Shown in pieces: positions 1 through 8,056 of a stretch of DNA of 64,000 nt; the stretch's first letter is position 1; every line of letters starts with the position of its first letter. The DNA is from Flavobacterium sp. (GTDB lineage Bacteria > Bacteroidota > Bacteroidia > Flavobacteriales > Flavobacteriaceae): NCBI RefSeq assembly GCF_024642105.1, contig NZ_JAHEBT010000052.1, positions 124,001 to 188,000 of the forward strand. Reading direction: 5' to 3'. A program made the translations under genes and the position numbers. Under the pieces are notes generated by a model. It was given only the letters and a program-made list of their open reading frames with translations, made no database searches and had not been told where the DNA came from.

Positions 1-656
1 ATCCTATTGACGGAAAAAGCTTTCGAATGTTTTTGCCTTATGGTTATGGTACACAAAGAAACAACGTGCTTTCGCCGAGTACCCTTTCGTTAGAAAGACA
101 TCGTTTATTATGGTTGTATTTACAAAATGAAACTGATTTTTTTACTGCAACGGAGAAAAAAAATGTACTCCATTTTGCGCCAGAACAAGAATTTTACAAA
201 CGTTTCAAAAAGCAAAAAAACATTCAATACACCACTACCGATTTATTTTCGCCTCTAGCCGATGTAAAAGCGGATATTTGCAACCTGCCTTTTGAGGATA
301 ATCAATACGATGTGCTATTTTGTAATCATGTATTGGAACATATTCCAGACGACACCAAAGCCATGCAAGAATTGTATCGCGTTTTAAAACCGGGTGGAAT
401 GGCGATTCTTCAAATTCCACAAGATCTAAATAGAGCTACTACTTTTTCTGATGATTCCATTACCGACGAAAAAGAACGCGCAGCAATTTTCGGGCAATAC
501 GACCATGTTAGAGTGTATGGACGCGATTATTTCGACAAATTGAGAAGCATAGGATTTGCTGTAGTTGAAGAAGATTATACCAAAACAATCAGCCCAGAAT
601 TAGTTACTAAATACTGTTTAGCGCCTGGCGAAATTATACCTGTTTGTTTCAAATAA
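1..656 (+). CDS. Class I SAM-dependent methyltransferase, 5' end outside the window
   Basis: The reading frame is open to the left edge. Codons before the ATG at 27 read PIDGKSFR and continue smoothly, so that ATG is probably internal and the true start lies upstream. Visible are a shortened SAM-binding segment (LHFAPE), the acidic strand FCNHVLEHIPDD and LKPGGMAILQIP, the usual order of a Rossmann-type class I methyltransferase (Methyltransf_11 type). The substrate cannot be told from sequence. The gene is followed after about 50 bases by the T9SS plug gene on the same strand. I am sure of the fold and not of the function. Confidence 0.85.
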   Translation, partial: PIDGKSFRMFLPYGYGTQRNNVLSPSTLSLERHRLLWLYLQNETDFFTATEKKNVLHFAPEQEFYKRFKKQKNIQYTTTDLFSPLADVKADICNLPFEDNQYDVLFCNHVLEHIPDDTKAMQELYRVLKPGGMAILQIPQDLNRATTFSDDSITDEKERAAIFGQYDHVRVYGRDYFDKLRSIGFAVVEEDYTKTISPELVTKYCLAPGEIIPVCFK

Positions 657-704
657 ACAAAAGCTACTAATTGCTTATATTTACATTTCGTAATCCAATC
701 AATT

Positions 705-1958
705 ATGCTTCGTTATTTGTTTCAAACACTACTCCTTTTTGTATTTACTTTAGCAACAGCTCAAGTAGAAAAAGAAATAGTACCACCTTACAATATCAAG
801 ACCATTTCTTTTGTACAAAACAATCAAAATGTAGTACCTATTTTCCAACTAGGAGATGCATTTCAATTGCAATTTGACGACCTTTTTGGGAATGATGCTT
901 CTTATTTTTACGAAATTATTCATTGTGACTACAACTGGAACCCCTCTGATTTACAAAAAAGAGACTACCTGCAAGGATTTGACAACCAGCGAATTCAAGA
1001 ATCGACAAGTTCATTTAACTGCTTGCAAATTTACACCCATTACCGATTAAATTTCCCTAATAGCAACACCCAACTAAAAATCAGCGGCAATTACATTCTG
1101 AAAATTTTAAATGAGGACAAAGAAGTCGTTTTCTCTAGAAAATTGATTCTGTACGAAGATTTAGTGACTGTTCCTATCCAAGTCAAAAGAGCTAGAAACG
1201 TGACTAATTTAGATTCGAAACACAATTTAGAATTCACCATCAAATCCAATGTAATTAACTTCCAAAACCCATTAAAAAACATAAAAACAGTTCTACTGCA
1301 AAACGGAAAATTCCAAACTGCAATCAGCAATATTGCACCGCAATACACAATGGGTAATGATTTGGTTTACAAATACGATACACCAACTCAATTTTGGGCC
1401 GGAAACGAATTTCTGTATTTTGATAACAAAGAAATTCGAGTAGCAAGCAATAATATCTCTCAAATTGACAGCCAAAAAGACATCTACAGTAGCTATTTAT
1501 TTACCAATGAAGCACGCGCTAATTCCAATTATTACAACTGGCCAGATGTAAATGGCAACTTTGTAGTGCGCCGATTATTTGCTGAAAATAGCGAAATCGA
1601 AGCGGATTATTCTTGGATTTATTTTAGTCTTTCAGCACCTCTATTTAGAAGTTCTGATGGGGCAATCTATGTAACGGGAATGTTTAACAATTATGCGCTC
1701 ACGCCTGAAAACAAAATGGAATACAACACTGAAAAAGGAATCTATGAAAAAGCCATTTTAATCAAACAAGGATTTACCAATTTTGAATATTCAGCCGTAA
1801 AACCCAATGGAACTATTGATTTAGAAAATGCCATTGACGGTAATTTTTATCAAACGGAAAACGAATATACGGTTCTAGTATATTACCGAGAAAACACAGA
1901 TCGATACGACCATGTAATAGGTAAAGGAACCGCAACTTCCTTAAATATAATCAATTAA
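705..1958 (+). CDS. Type IX secretion system plug protein (DUF5103 family)
   Basis: 417 residues starting with a signal peptide (hydrophobic LLLFVFTLATAQ, cleavage near residue 20) and then a beta-rich protein of the DUF5103 family. In Flavobacterium johnsoniae a member of this family was found as the Plug that closes the periplasmic side of the SprA translocon (established knowledge). The length and the early segment with HCDYNWNPSDLQ fit the family. It would act in the periplasm or at the outer membrane. No other T9SS core gene is adjacent; neighbours are a methyltransferase and apaG. The family is recognised by sequence character, not by a search. Confidence 0.85.
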   Translation: MLRYLFQTLLLFVFTLATAQVEKEIVPPYNIKTISFVQNNQNVVPIFQLGDAFQLQFDDLFGNDASYFYEIIHCDYNWNPSDLQKRDYLQGFDNQRIQESTSSFNCLQIYTHYRLNFPNSNTQLKISGNYILKILNEDKEVVFSRKLILYEDLVTVPIQVKRARNVTNLDSKHNLEFTIKSNVINFQNPLKNIKTVLLQNGKFQTAISNIAPQYTMGNDLVYKYDTPTQFWAGNEFLYFDNKEIRVASNNISQIDSQKDIYSSYLFTNEARANSNYYNWPDVNGNFVVRRLFAENSEIEADYSWIYFSLSAPLFRSSDGAIYVTGMFNNYALTPENKMEYNTEKGIYEKAILIKQGFTNFEYSAVKPNGTIDLENAIDGNFYQTENEYTVLVYYRENTDRYDHVIGKGTATSLNIIN

Positions 1959-1977
1959 AAAACATTTTCCAATCAAA

Positions 1978-2010
1978 TTGTCGAAGCAAAATCATTTTTT
2001 TGTAATTTTG
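1978..2010 (+). promoter_or_regulatory. Flavobacterial-type promoter upstream of apaG
   Basis: TTG at 1978-1980, a 22-base spacer and TAATTTTG at 2003-2010 match the Flavobacterium consensus TTG-N17-23-TAnnTTTG. The apaG ATG follows 34 bases after the -7 element. This is a motif match only. Confidence 0.55.
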
Positions 2011-2044
2011 TGACAATCGATTTGATTTTCAGTAACAATTTCCT

Positions 2045-2431
2045 ATGGTTTCTCAAATAACAAGAGGCATAAAAATTTCAGTTTTGACTAGTTTTGAAGG
2101 TACTTACTTCAAGAACTACCGAATCCATTTTGCCTTTAGTTATGAAATCAAAATCGAAAACCACAGTAAAGACTCAGTACAATTAGTCTCGCGTCATTGG
2201 GAAATTTTTGACTCATTGAACGAATTAGAAATCGTAGATGGCGAAGGTGTTATTGGTAAAAAACCAGTATTAAAACCAGGTGAATTTTACACCTACAGTT
2301 CAGGCTGTTTACTATCATCTCCGCACGGTGCAATGAAAGGACATTTCAATATGATTAATTTCACCACAACCAAGACTTTTAAAGTAATTGTCCCTTCTTT
2401 TAGACTAAGCGCTCCTTTTGCTCTTAATTAA
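2045..2431 (+). CDS. apaG: ApaG protein (Co2+/Mg2+ efflux-associated, FN3-like fold)
   Basis: 128 residues, the normal ApaG length (about 125). It shows the family blocks FAFSYEIKIENHS, VQLVSRHWEIFD, VDGEGVIGKKPVLKPGEFYTY and SSPHGAMKGHF. ApaG proteins are single immunoglobulin/FN3-like beta sandwiches; the E. coli gene is linked to cobalt and magnesium sensitivity, but its biochemistry is unresolved. It is cytosolic with no signal peptide. It has its own promoter-like sequence and is separated from pruA by about 165 bases. Confidence 0.92.
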   Translation: MVSQITRGIKISVLTSFEGTYFKNYRIHFAFSYEIKIENHSKDSVQLVSRHWEIFDSLNELEIVDGEGVIGKKPVLKPGEFYTYSSGCLLSSPHGAMKGHFNMINFTTTKTFKVIVPSFRLSAPFALN

Positions 2432-2559
2432 ATTCATTGAATAAATTTTAATTTATTCCTCTCGATTATCTATTTTATTGAATTATCCTTTGTACTTTTG
2501 TGATAGTTTAAATTATTCGCAAGATTCAGAATAAATTTAATTATTGATTTTCTAATTCA

Positions 2560-2580
2560 AATCTGTTGTATCAACAGATT
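2560..2580. promoter_or_regulatory. Perfect 9-bp palindrome just upstream of pruA
   Basis: AATCTGTTG, a three-base loop, then CAACAGATT form a perfect inverted repeat that ends 16 bases before the pruA ATG. A TACTTTTG element at 2493-2500 may be the -7 promoter box, which would place the palindrome in the 5' leader. It could be an operator or an RNA hairpin; there is no T-tract after it, so a terminator is unlikely. Confidence 0.45.
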
Positions 2581-2596
2581 ATTTAATACCATTATT

Positions 2597-4222
2597 ATGC
2601 TAAAAGGATTTTTTAAAGTACCCAAAGCGGTAAACGAACCTGTTAAAGGGTACGCTCCAAATTCGGCTGAAAAAGCAGCTGTATTGGAAGCTTACAAAAA
2701 AATGTGGAATACCACTATCGACGTTCCATTGTATATCGGAAGCGAAGAAATCAGAACTGGAAATACCAGAACCATGTCGGCACCACACGACCACCAACAT
2801 ATTGTTGGGACCTACCATTTAGCTGAAAAATCACATGTAGAAAAAGCCATTGCAAATGCATTGGAATCAAGACAAGCTTGGGCTAACATGGCTTGGGAAC
2901 AACGTGCTGCTATTTTCTTAAAAGCTGCCGAATTGATTGCCGGACCTTACAGAGCCAGAATCAATGCAGCCACGATGATTGCACAATCTAAAACAATTCA
3001 TCAAGCCGAAATTGATGCGTCTTGTGAATTAATCGACTTTTTACGTTTCAACGTAGAATTCATGTCTCAAATATACAGTGACCAACCCACTTCGGACTCA
3101 TCGGTTTGGAATCGTTTAGAATACAGACCTTTAGAAGGTTTTATCTATGCCATTACTCCTTTCAACTTTACAGCCATTGCTGCTAACTTACCTGCTAGTG
3201 CTGCCATGATGGGAAATGTTGTGGTTTGGAAACCAAGCGACAGTCAAGTTTTCTCTGCAAAAATTATTATCGACATTTTCAAAGAAGCGGGATTACCTGA
3301 TGGTGTAATCAATGTAGTTTTTGGAGATGCGTTAATGGTAACAGATACTGTTTTGGCAAGTCGTGATTTTGCAGGAGTTCACTTTACAGGCTCAACTCAT
3401 GTTTTTAAAGATATTTGGGCTAAAATTGGAACAAACATTCACCACTATAAAACCTACCCAAGAATTGTTGGAGAAACAGGAGGAAAAGATTTTATCATTG
3501 CCCATCCTTCGGCGAATGTGAAACAAGTAGCTACAGGAATTGTTCGAGGTGCTTTTGAGTTCCAAGGACAAAAATGTTCTGCCGCTTCTAGAGCTTATAT
3601 TCCAAAGAGTTTATGGCCAGCCGTAAAAGAACAAGTCATTACTGATGTAAAATCAATGAAGATGGGATCTCCAGAAGACTTCTCAAACTTCATTACTGCA
3701 GTAATTCACGAAGGTTCATTTGACAAATTAGCGAGTTATATTGACCAAGCTAAAAAAGATGCCGATGCTGAAATTGTTGTGGGAGGAAATTACGATAAAT
3801 CAAAAGGCTATTTTATTGAGCCAACGGTAATTGTAACTACTAATCCAAAATACACTACTATGGAAACCGAATTGTTCGGTCCAGTGATTACCATTTATGT
3901 GTATGAAGATGCGCAATGGTCTGAAACCTTACAATTAGTAGATACTACTTCTGAATATGCTTTAACAGGAGCTGTTTTCAGTACCGATCGTTATGCTATT
4001 GAAGAAGCAACTGTAGCACTTCAAAATGCAGCCGGAAACTTCTATATCAATGACAAACCAACAGGAGCTGTTGTAGGACAACAACCTTTTGGTGGCGCTA
4101 GAGCTTCAGGAACTAATGACAAAGCAGGATCTGCCTTGAATTTATTGCGTTGGGCTTCGCCAAGAACTATTAAAGAAACTTTGGTAGCGCCAGAAGATTA
4201 TAGATATCCGTTTTTAGGATAA
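2597..4222 (+). CDS. pruA: L-glutamate gamma-semialdehyde dehydrogenase (1-pyrroline-5-carboxylate dehydrogenase)
   Basis: 541 residues, the size of stand-alone P5C dehydrogenases. It oxidises glutamate semialdehyde to glutamate with NAD+, the second step of proline breakdown. The aldehyde dehydrogenase fold is clear: VETGGKDF-like catalytic glutamate at E293 (in VGETGGKD) and nucleophile C327 (in FQGQKCSAASR). ITPFNFTAI and FTGSTHVF belong to the cofactor-binding half, and GGARASGTNDKAG near the C terminus is typical of PruA. Proline dehydrogenase (putA/prodh) is not in the window. A palindrome lies in front of the start codon and a bidirectional terminator follows. Confidence 0.96.
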   Translation: MLKGFFKVPKAVNEPVKGYAPNSAEKAAVLEAYKKMWNTTIDVPLYIGSEEIRTGNTRTMSAPHDHQHIVGTYHLAEKSHVEKAIANALESRQAWANMAWEQRAAIFLKAAELIAGPYRARINAATMIAQSKTIHQAEIDASCELIDFLRFNVEFMSQIYSDQPTSDSSVWNRLEYRPLEGFIYAITPFNFTAIAANLPASAAMMGNVVVWKPSDSQVFSAKIIIDIFKEAGLPDGVINVVFGDALMVTDTVLASRDFAGVHFTGSTHVFKDIWAKIGTNIHHYKTYPRIVGETGGKDFIIAHPSANVKQVATGIVRGAFEFQGQKCSAASRAYIPKSLWPAVKEQVITDVKSMKMGSPEDFSNFITAVIHEGSFDKLASYIDQAKKDADAEIVVGGNYDKSKGYFIEPTVIVTTNPKYTTMETELFGPVITIYVYEDAQWSETLQLVDTTSEYALTGAVFSTDRYAIEEATVALQNAAGNFYINDKPTGAVVGQQPFGGARASGTNDKAGSALNLLRWASPRTIKETLVAPEDYRYPFLG

Positions 4223-4250
4223 ACTAATTTACGAGGTACGATATACGAAG

Positions 4251-4364
4251 TACGATTTAAGTCGTTCCAAGTAGAACATAAAAACCCACAAATTGAATTT
4301 CAGTTTGTGGGTTTTTCAATTAATAATTGAGATTGCTTTGTTCCTCACAATGACTTAAATCGTA
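4251..4364. repeat. 13-bp inverted repeat enclosing a terminator hairpin
   Basis: TACGATTTAAGTC (4251-4263) and GACTTAAATCGTA (4352-4364) are perfect inverted copies. The right copy overlaps the stop codon of rsmG. Between them sit a strong hairpin (4280-4316) and ATTGCTTTGTTCCTCACAAT, which resembles a common repeat fragment of Bacteroidota genomes. The left part also has short direct repeats of the type TACGAGGTACGA / TACGAAGTACGA. It may be a small palindromic repeat element. Confidence 0.5.
4280..4316. terminator. Bidirectional terminator between pruA and rsmG
   Basis: AAAAACCCACAAA pairs with TTTGTGGGTTTTT around a short loop; A-tract and T-tract flank it, so it can end both convergent transcripts. 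Confidence 0.85.
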
Positions 4365-4984
4365 AATTTCAAAGGTAAATGCACTACTTTTTTCGTTTCA
4401 AAAAATTCATCTTCAAAGTAATCAGCTAAGTCGTACAAGGTTGCTTTAGGAAAGTCTTTCAATTCTTCGGTTAAGTCGCCACCTTTGAGGTAGAGAATCC
4501 CGTTTTTCAATTCGTGTTTGTGTTGTTTTTTGATTTTGGTTTTCACCCAAGAAACAAAATCGGGCATATTGGTTACCGCCCGACTAACGATAAAATCAAA
4601 ATCACCTTTCACATTCTCGGCACGAATTTGTTCTGCTTTCACATTTTTCAACCCTAAAGCATCCGCAACCGCCTGAACTACTTTTATTTTTTTAGCAATG
4701 ACATCAATCAAATAAAAACGAGTTTCTGGGAAAAGTATCGCTAACGGAATACCTGGAAATCCGCCTCCTGTTCCTACATCCAATACAAAAGTACCCGGTT
4801 CAAAAGGCTGAATTTTAGCAATTCCTAAAGAGTGTAAAACGTGTTTAGTATATAACGCATCAATATCTTTTCGAGAAATGACATTAATTTTTTCGTTCCA
4901 ATCGTGGTATAACGAATCCAACTGCTGAAATTGCTCTTTTTGAACTTCAGTTAAATTAGGAAAATGCTTCAGAATTGCTTCCAT
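4355..4984 (-). CDS. rsmG: 16S rRNA (guanine(527)-N(7))-methyltransferase
   Basis: 209 residues from the ATG at 4984; a TTG six codons upstream is possible, but MEAILKHFPNLTEVQ is the normal family beginning. RsmG methylates N7 of G527 in 16S rRNA (E. coli numbering) using SAM. Visible are SRKDIDALYTKHVLHSLG near the N terminus, the SAM motif VLDVGTGGGFPGIPLAIL, and FDFIVSRAVTNM. It faces pruA convergently and stands nearly back to back with the desaturase, about 105 bases apart, so both promoters share that gap. Confidence 0.95.
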   Translation of the reverse strand: MEAILKHFPNLTEVQKEQFQQLDSLYHDWNEKINVISRKDIDALYTKHVLHSLGIAKIQPFEPGTFVLDVGTGGGFPGIPLAILFPETRFYLIDVIAKKIKVVQAVADALGLKNVKAEQIRAENVKGDFDFIVSRAVTNMPDFVSWVKTKIKKQHKHELKNGILYLKGGDLTEELKDFPKATLYDLADYFEDEFFETKKVVHLPLKFTI

Positions 4985-5038
4985 TTTAAAAATTTTTAAC
5001 AAAAGTACTATTTTTAGATTGGAAATAGTAGTTCATTT

Positions 5039-5071
5039 TTGTACATCGAAAATTTATAATAATTATCTTTG
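5039..5071 (+). promoter_or_regulatory. Flavobacterial promoter of the desaturase gene
   Basis: TTG at 5039-5041, 22 bases, TATCTTTG at 5064-5071, then 19 bases to the ATG at 5091. Good match to TTG-N17-23-TAnnTTTG. It supports the downstream ATG and not the upstream in-frame start at 5019, which would lie before the promoter. Confidence 0.7.
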
Positions 5072-5090
5072 TAGATTATTACACAAGATT

Positions 5091-6188
5091 ATGAAAAATA
5101 CCGCTCCAACATTTGCGAAGCAAGACGATCTAAAATTTTTTAGAACATTAAACTCGCGGGTCAACAATTATTTCAAAGAAAACAATCTTGATAAAACTGG
5201 AAATTGGAAATTACATCTCAAAACGATTGTAATGTTCTCCATTTTCTTAACACCGTATTTCTTCTTATTGGCTATGGATATGCCTTTTTGGACGTATTTG
5301 TTACTGAACCTAATCATAGGTGTAGGAATGGCTGGCGTAGGAATGAATGTAATGCACGATGGAAATCACGGTGCCTATTCTAACAAATCTTGGGTCAACA
5401 AATTCATGGGAGGTAGTATTTACATCCTTGCTGGGAATGTGTACAATTGGCAAGTACAACACAATGTATTACACCACACTTACACTAATATTTTGGGGCA
5501 TGATGAAGATTTAGAAGCAGGACGAATTTTACGTTTTTCTAAAACTGCGAAATGGTACAACTACCATAAATTCCAACATTATTACTCTGTTTTCCTTTAT
5601 GGTTTATTAACTTTCAATTGGGCGATTACTACTGATTTCCTTCAAATGAAACGTTACTTAAAACGCAATTTGTCGTATGGCGAATTCAAAAAACCAGCTA
5701 TTCGTTGGACCACCTTAATCATTACTAAAGTTATTTATTTCTCTATTTGGTTAGTAATTCCAATGGTATTAGGCATCACTTGGTGGAAAGTAATTTTAGG
5801 CTTTCTAGTAATGCATTATACAGCAGGATTGATTTTGAGTGTCGTATTCCAATTGGCACATGTGGTTGATGAAACAGCAAATCCAGTTCCAAATGAAGAA
5901 GGCGAAATTGAAAACACCTGGGCCATTCACCAATTATACACCACTGCTAATTTTGCTCCTAAAAATTGGTTAGTTAATTATTATACAGGTGGTTTAAATC
6001 ACCAAATCGAACACCATATTTTTCCGAATATTTCTCACGTGCATTACGATAAAATTGCCGAGTTTGTCAAACAAACCGCAAAAGAGTGTAACCTTCCGTA
6101 TCATGAGTTTAAAACCACTCGAGAAGCCATTCTATCACATTTTACACATTTGAAAAATTTAGGAATGAAACCCGAATTAAGTGCATAA
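5091..6188 (+). CDS. Membrane fatty acid desaturase, front-end type His box, no cytochrome b5 domain
   Basis: 365 residues from the ATG chosen by the promoter position. Integral membrane di-iron desaturase: hydrophobic pairs at about 43-84 and 210-255, His box 1 at H89-D-G-N-H93, box 2 at H124-N-V-L-H128-H129, box 3 at Q305-I-E-H308-H309. A glutamine in place of the first histidine of box 3 is the mark of front-end (delta-5/delta-6-like) acyl desaturases. It lacks a fused cytochrome b5, so it must receive electrons from a separate partner. It would act in the inner membrane to adjust lipid unsaturation. It is monocistronic by spacing. Regioselectivity cannot be told from sequence. Confidence 0.92.
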   Translation: MKNTAPTFAKQDDLKFFRTLNSRVNNYFKENNLDKTGNWKLHLKTIVMFSIFLTPYFFLLAMDMPFWTYLLLNLIIGVGMAGVGMNVMHDGNHGAYSNKSWVNKFMGGSIYILAGNVYNWQVQHNVLHHTYTNILGHDEDLEAGRILRFSKTAKWYNYHKFQHYYSVFLYGLLTFNWAITTDFLQMKRYLKRNLSYGEFKKPAIRWTTLIITKVIYFSIWLVIPMVLGITWWKVILGFLVMHYTAGLILSVVFQLAHVVDETANPVPNEEGEIENTWAIHQLYTTANFAPKNWLVNYYTGGLNHQIEHHIFPNISHVHYDKIAEFVKQTAKECNLPYHEFKTTREAILSHFTHLKNLGMKPELSA

Positions 6189-6250
6189 AAACAAATACTA
6201 ACTATACCTAATTCGACAAGTCCGAATTAGACCATTCAATACAATAGAAA

Positions 6251-7438
6251 ATGAGCAATCCACTTTCAGACAGAATTAACAACTTAGCTACATCACAAAC
6301 ATTAGCAATGGCCGCTTTAGCCAGAGAATTAAAAGCACAAGGAAAAGACATTATCAGTTTAAGCTTAGGCGAACCCGATTTCAATACGCCAGACTTCATT
6401 AAAGAAGCCGCTAAAAAAGCGATTGACGAAAATTATAGCACCTACTCTCCAGTAGATGGATATGCCGAATTGAAAGAAGCAATTTGCAGAAAATTTAAAA
6501 GAGACAACGATTTGGATTACAAGCCATCACAAATTGTAGTTTCGACAGGAGCAAAACAATCGTTATATAACATTGCTCAAGTAATGTTAAACGACGGTGA
6601 CGAGGTAATTTTACCAGCACCGTATTGGGTTTCTTATTTCGAAATCGTGAAACTTTCAGGAGGAGTTCCTGTAGAAGTTCCAACTTCTGTTGAGTCTGAT
6701 TTCAAAATCACACCAGCACAATTAGAAGCAGCAATCACACCAAAAACAAAAATGATGTGGTTCAGTTCACCTTGTAATCCAAGTGGTTCGGTATATAGCC
6801 GTGAAGAATTAACTGCTTTGGCTAAAGTGTTAGAAAAATATCCTAACATCTATGTTGTTGCTGACGAAATCTACGAACACATTAATTTTTCTGGAACTTT
6901 TTGCAGTATTGCCTCTATTCCAGGGATGTTAGAAAAAACGATCACTGTAAATGGAGTTGCCAAAGCGTTCGCCATGACAGGATATCGAATTGGATACATT
7001 GGCGCACCAGAATTCATTGCCAAAGCCTGTACTAAAATTCAAGGACAAGTAACGAGTGGAGCCAATTCTGTAGCACAACGCGCTACTATTACTGCAGTAG
7101 ATGCTGATCCATCCGTTTTAAAACACATGGTGGATGCTTTCCATAGCCGTAGAGATTTAGTAGTGGGATTAATCAAAGAGATTCCAGGAATGAAAATCAA
7201 CGTTCCAGAAGGGGCTTTTTATGTCTTCCCAGACGTTTCCTCTTTCTTTGGAAAAACCTTGAAAGGAACTGAAATTAAAGACGCTAACGATTTCTCTATG
7301 TATCTTTTGGCCGAAGCCAATGTAGCTACCGTAACGGGAGATGCTTTTGGAAATCCAAACTGCATCCGTTTCTCTTATGCTACTAGCGATGATATTTTAA
7401 GAGAAGCCTTACGCCGAATTAAAGAAGCGGTTTCTTAA
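6251..7438 (+). CDS. Pyridoxal-phosphate aminotransferase, aspartate aminotransferase-like (class I, subgroup Ib)
   Basis: 395 residues. It shows the fold-type I pattern: SLGEPDFNTPDFI near the N terminus, TGAKQSLYN, PAPYWVSY, NPSGSVY, VADEIYEHI, the Schiff-base lysine K238 in GVAKAFAMTGYRIGY, and CIRFSYATS with the carboxylate-binding arginine. The likely reaction is aspartate with 2-oxoglutarate to oxaloacetate and glutamate. Prephenate or other amino acids are possible substrates for this subgroup. A weak terminator follows. Confidence 0.92.
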   Translation: MSNPLSDRINNLATSQTLAMAALARELKAQGKDIISLSLGEPDFNTPDFIKEAAKKAIDENYSTYSPVDGYAELKEAICRKFKRDNDLDYKPSQIVVSTGAKQSLYNIAQVMLNDGDEVILPAPYWVSYFEIVKLSGGVPVEVPTSVESDFKITPAQLEAAITPKTKMMWFSSPCNPSGSVYSREELTALAKVLEKYPNIYVVADEIYEHINFSGTFCSIASIPGMLEKTITVNGVAKAFAMTGYRIGYIGAPEFIAKACTKIQGQVTSGANSVAQRATITAVDADPSVLKHMVDAFHSRRDLVVGLIKEIPGMKINVPEGAFYVFPDVSSFFGKTLKGTEIKDANDFSMYLLAEANVATVTGDAFGNPNCIRFSYATSDDILREALRRIKEAVS

Positions 7439-7459
7439 AACACTATTTATATAAACTAA

Positions 7460-7486
7460 AGCCTCAAGGAAACTTGGGGCTTTTTT
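7460..7486 (+). terminator. Terminator after the aminotransferase gene
   Basis: AGCCTCAAG and CTTGGGGCT pair with one mismatch around GAAA, followed by TTTTTT. Confidence 0.75.
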
Positions 7487-7517
7487 ATATTTTTATACCC
7501 AATCTAATAAAATCATT

Positions 7518-7877
7518 ATGCTCACTCACTCCCACCCTAAACTTCCGATGCGAAACAAAGCCATAACCAAAGATTTCTATTGTAACCTATTAGGCTTTGA
7601 AGTTTTCGGCAGTGCTGACTTTGAGAGCTATTTAATGTTGCAAAAAGACGAAATTCAATTGCATTTTTTTGAATTTTCCAATCTAAACCCATTGGAAAAT
7701 TACGGTCAAGTCTACATCCGAACCAAAAACATAGAAGACATATACAATCTTTTTATGGCGAACAATGTAGCCATTCATCCCTCAGGACAGCTAGAAATCA
7801 AGCCTTGGGAACAAAAAGAATTCTCTCTCCTCGACCCTGATCATAATCTATTGACTTTTGGAGAAAGTGTTTTTTAA
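7518..7877 (+). CDS. VOC (glyoxalase/bleomycin resistance) superfamily protein
   Basis: 119 residues forming the two beta-alpha-beta-beta-beta units of a vicinal-oxygen-chelate protein: KAITKDFYCNLLGFEVFG, then YLMLQKDEIQLHFFEF, VYIRTKNIEDIYNLF and FSLLDPDHNLLTFGE. The ending (DPD-N-LTFGE) is typical of bleomycin-binding-like members. A metal-binding enzyme or a drug-binding protein are both possible; no substrate can be named. It stands alone between two terminator or repeat stretches. Confidence 0.82.
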   Translation: MLTHSHPKLPMRNKAITKDFYCNLLGFEVFGSADFESYLMLQKDEIQLHFFEFSNLNPLENYGQVYIRTKNIEDIYNLFMANNVAIHPSGQLEIKPWEQKEFSLLDPDHNLLTFGESVF

Positions 7878-7893
7878 GCAAAAGTGATTAACT

Positions 7894-7953
7894 ACTTATA
7901 TGTTCTTCGATCGAGCGAAGTGACTTTTTGTGGAAACTTATATGACTTATATG
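7894..7953. repeat. Three copies of ACTTATATG in the gap before the U32 gene
   Basis: ACTTATATG occurs at 7894-7902, 7936-7944 and 7945-7953, the last two in tandem. Between the first two lies the palindrome-like TCTTCGATCGAGCGA. This looks like debris of an intergenic repeat, not a gene. Confidence 0.5.
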
Positions 7954-8056
7954 TTTAAGAAAAAGACTGGTATAAACTTTGTAACTTTTTCCAAAAATCT
8001 CAATAATTTATGAGAACTTTGCAAACTAATTTCCCTAAAAAGAAATCCCTCTTATA

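Noticed and set aside
2501..2596. Riboswitch in the leader of pruA
   Set aside because: Only one short palindrome is present; no known aptamer core could be recognised.
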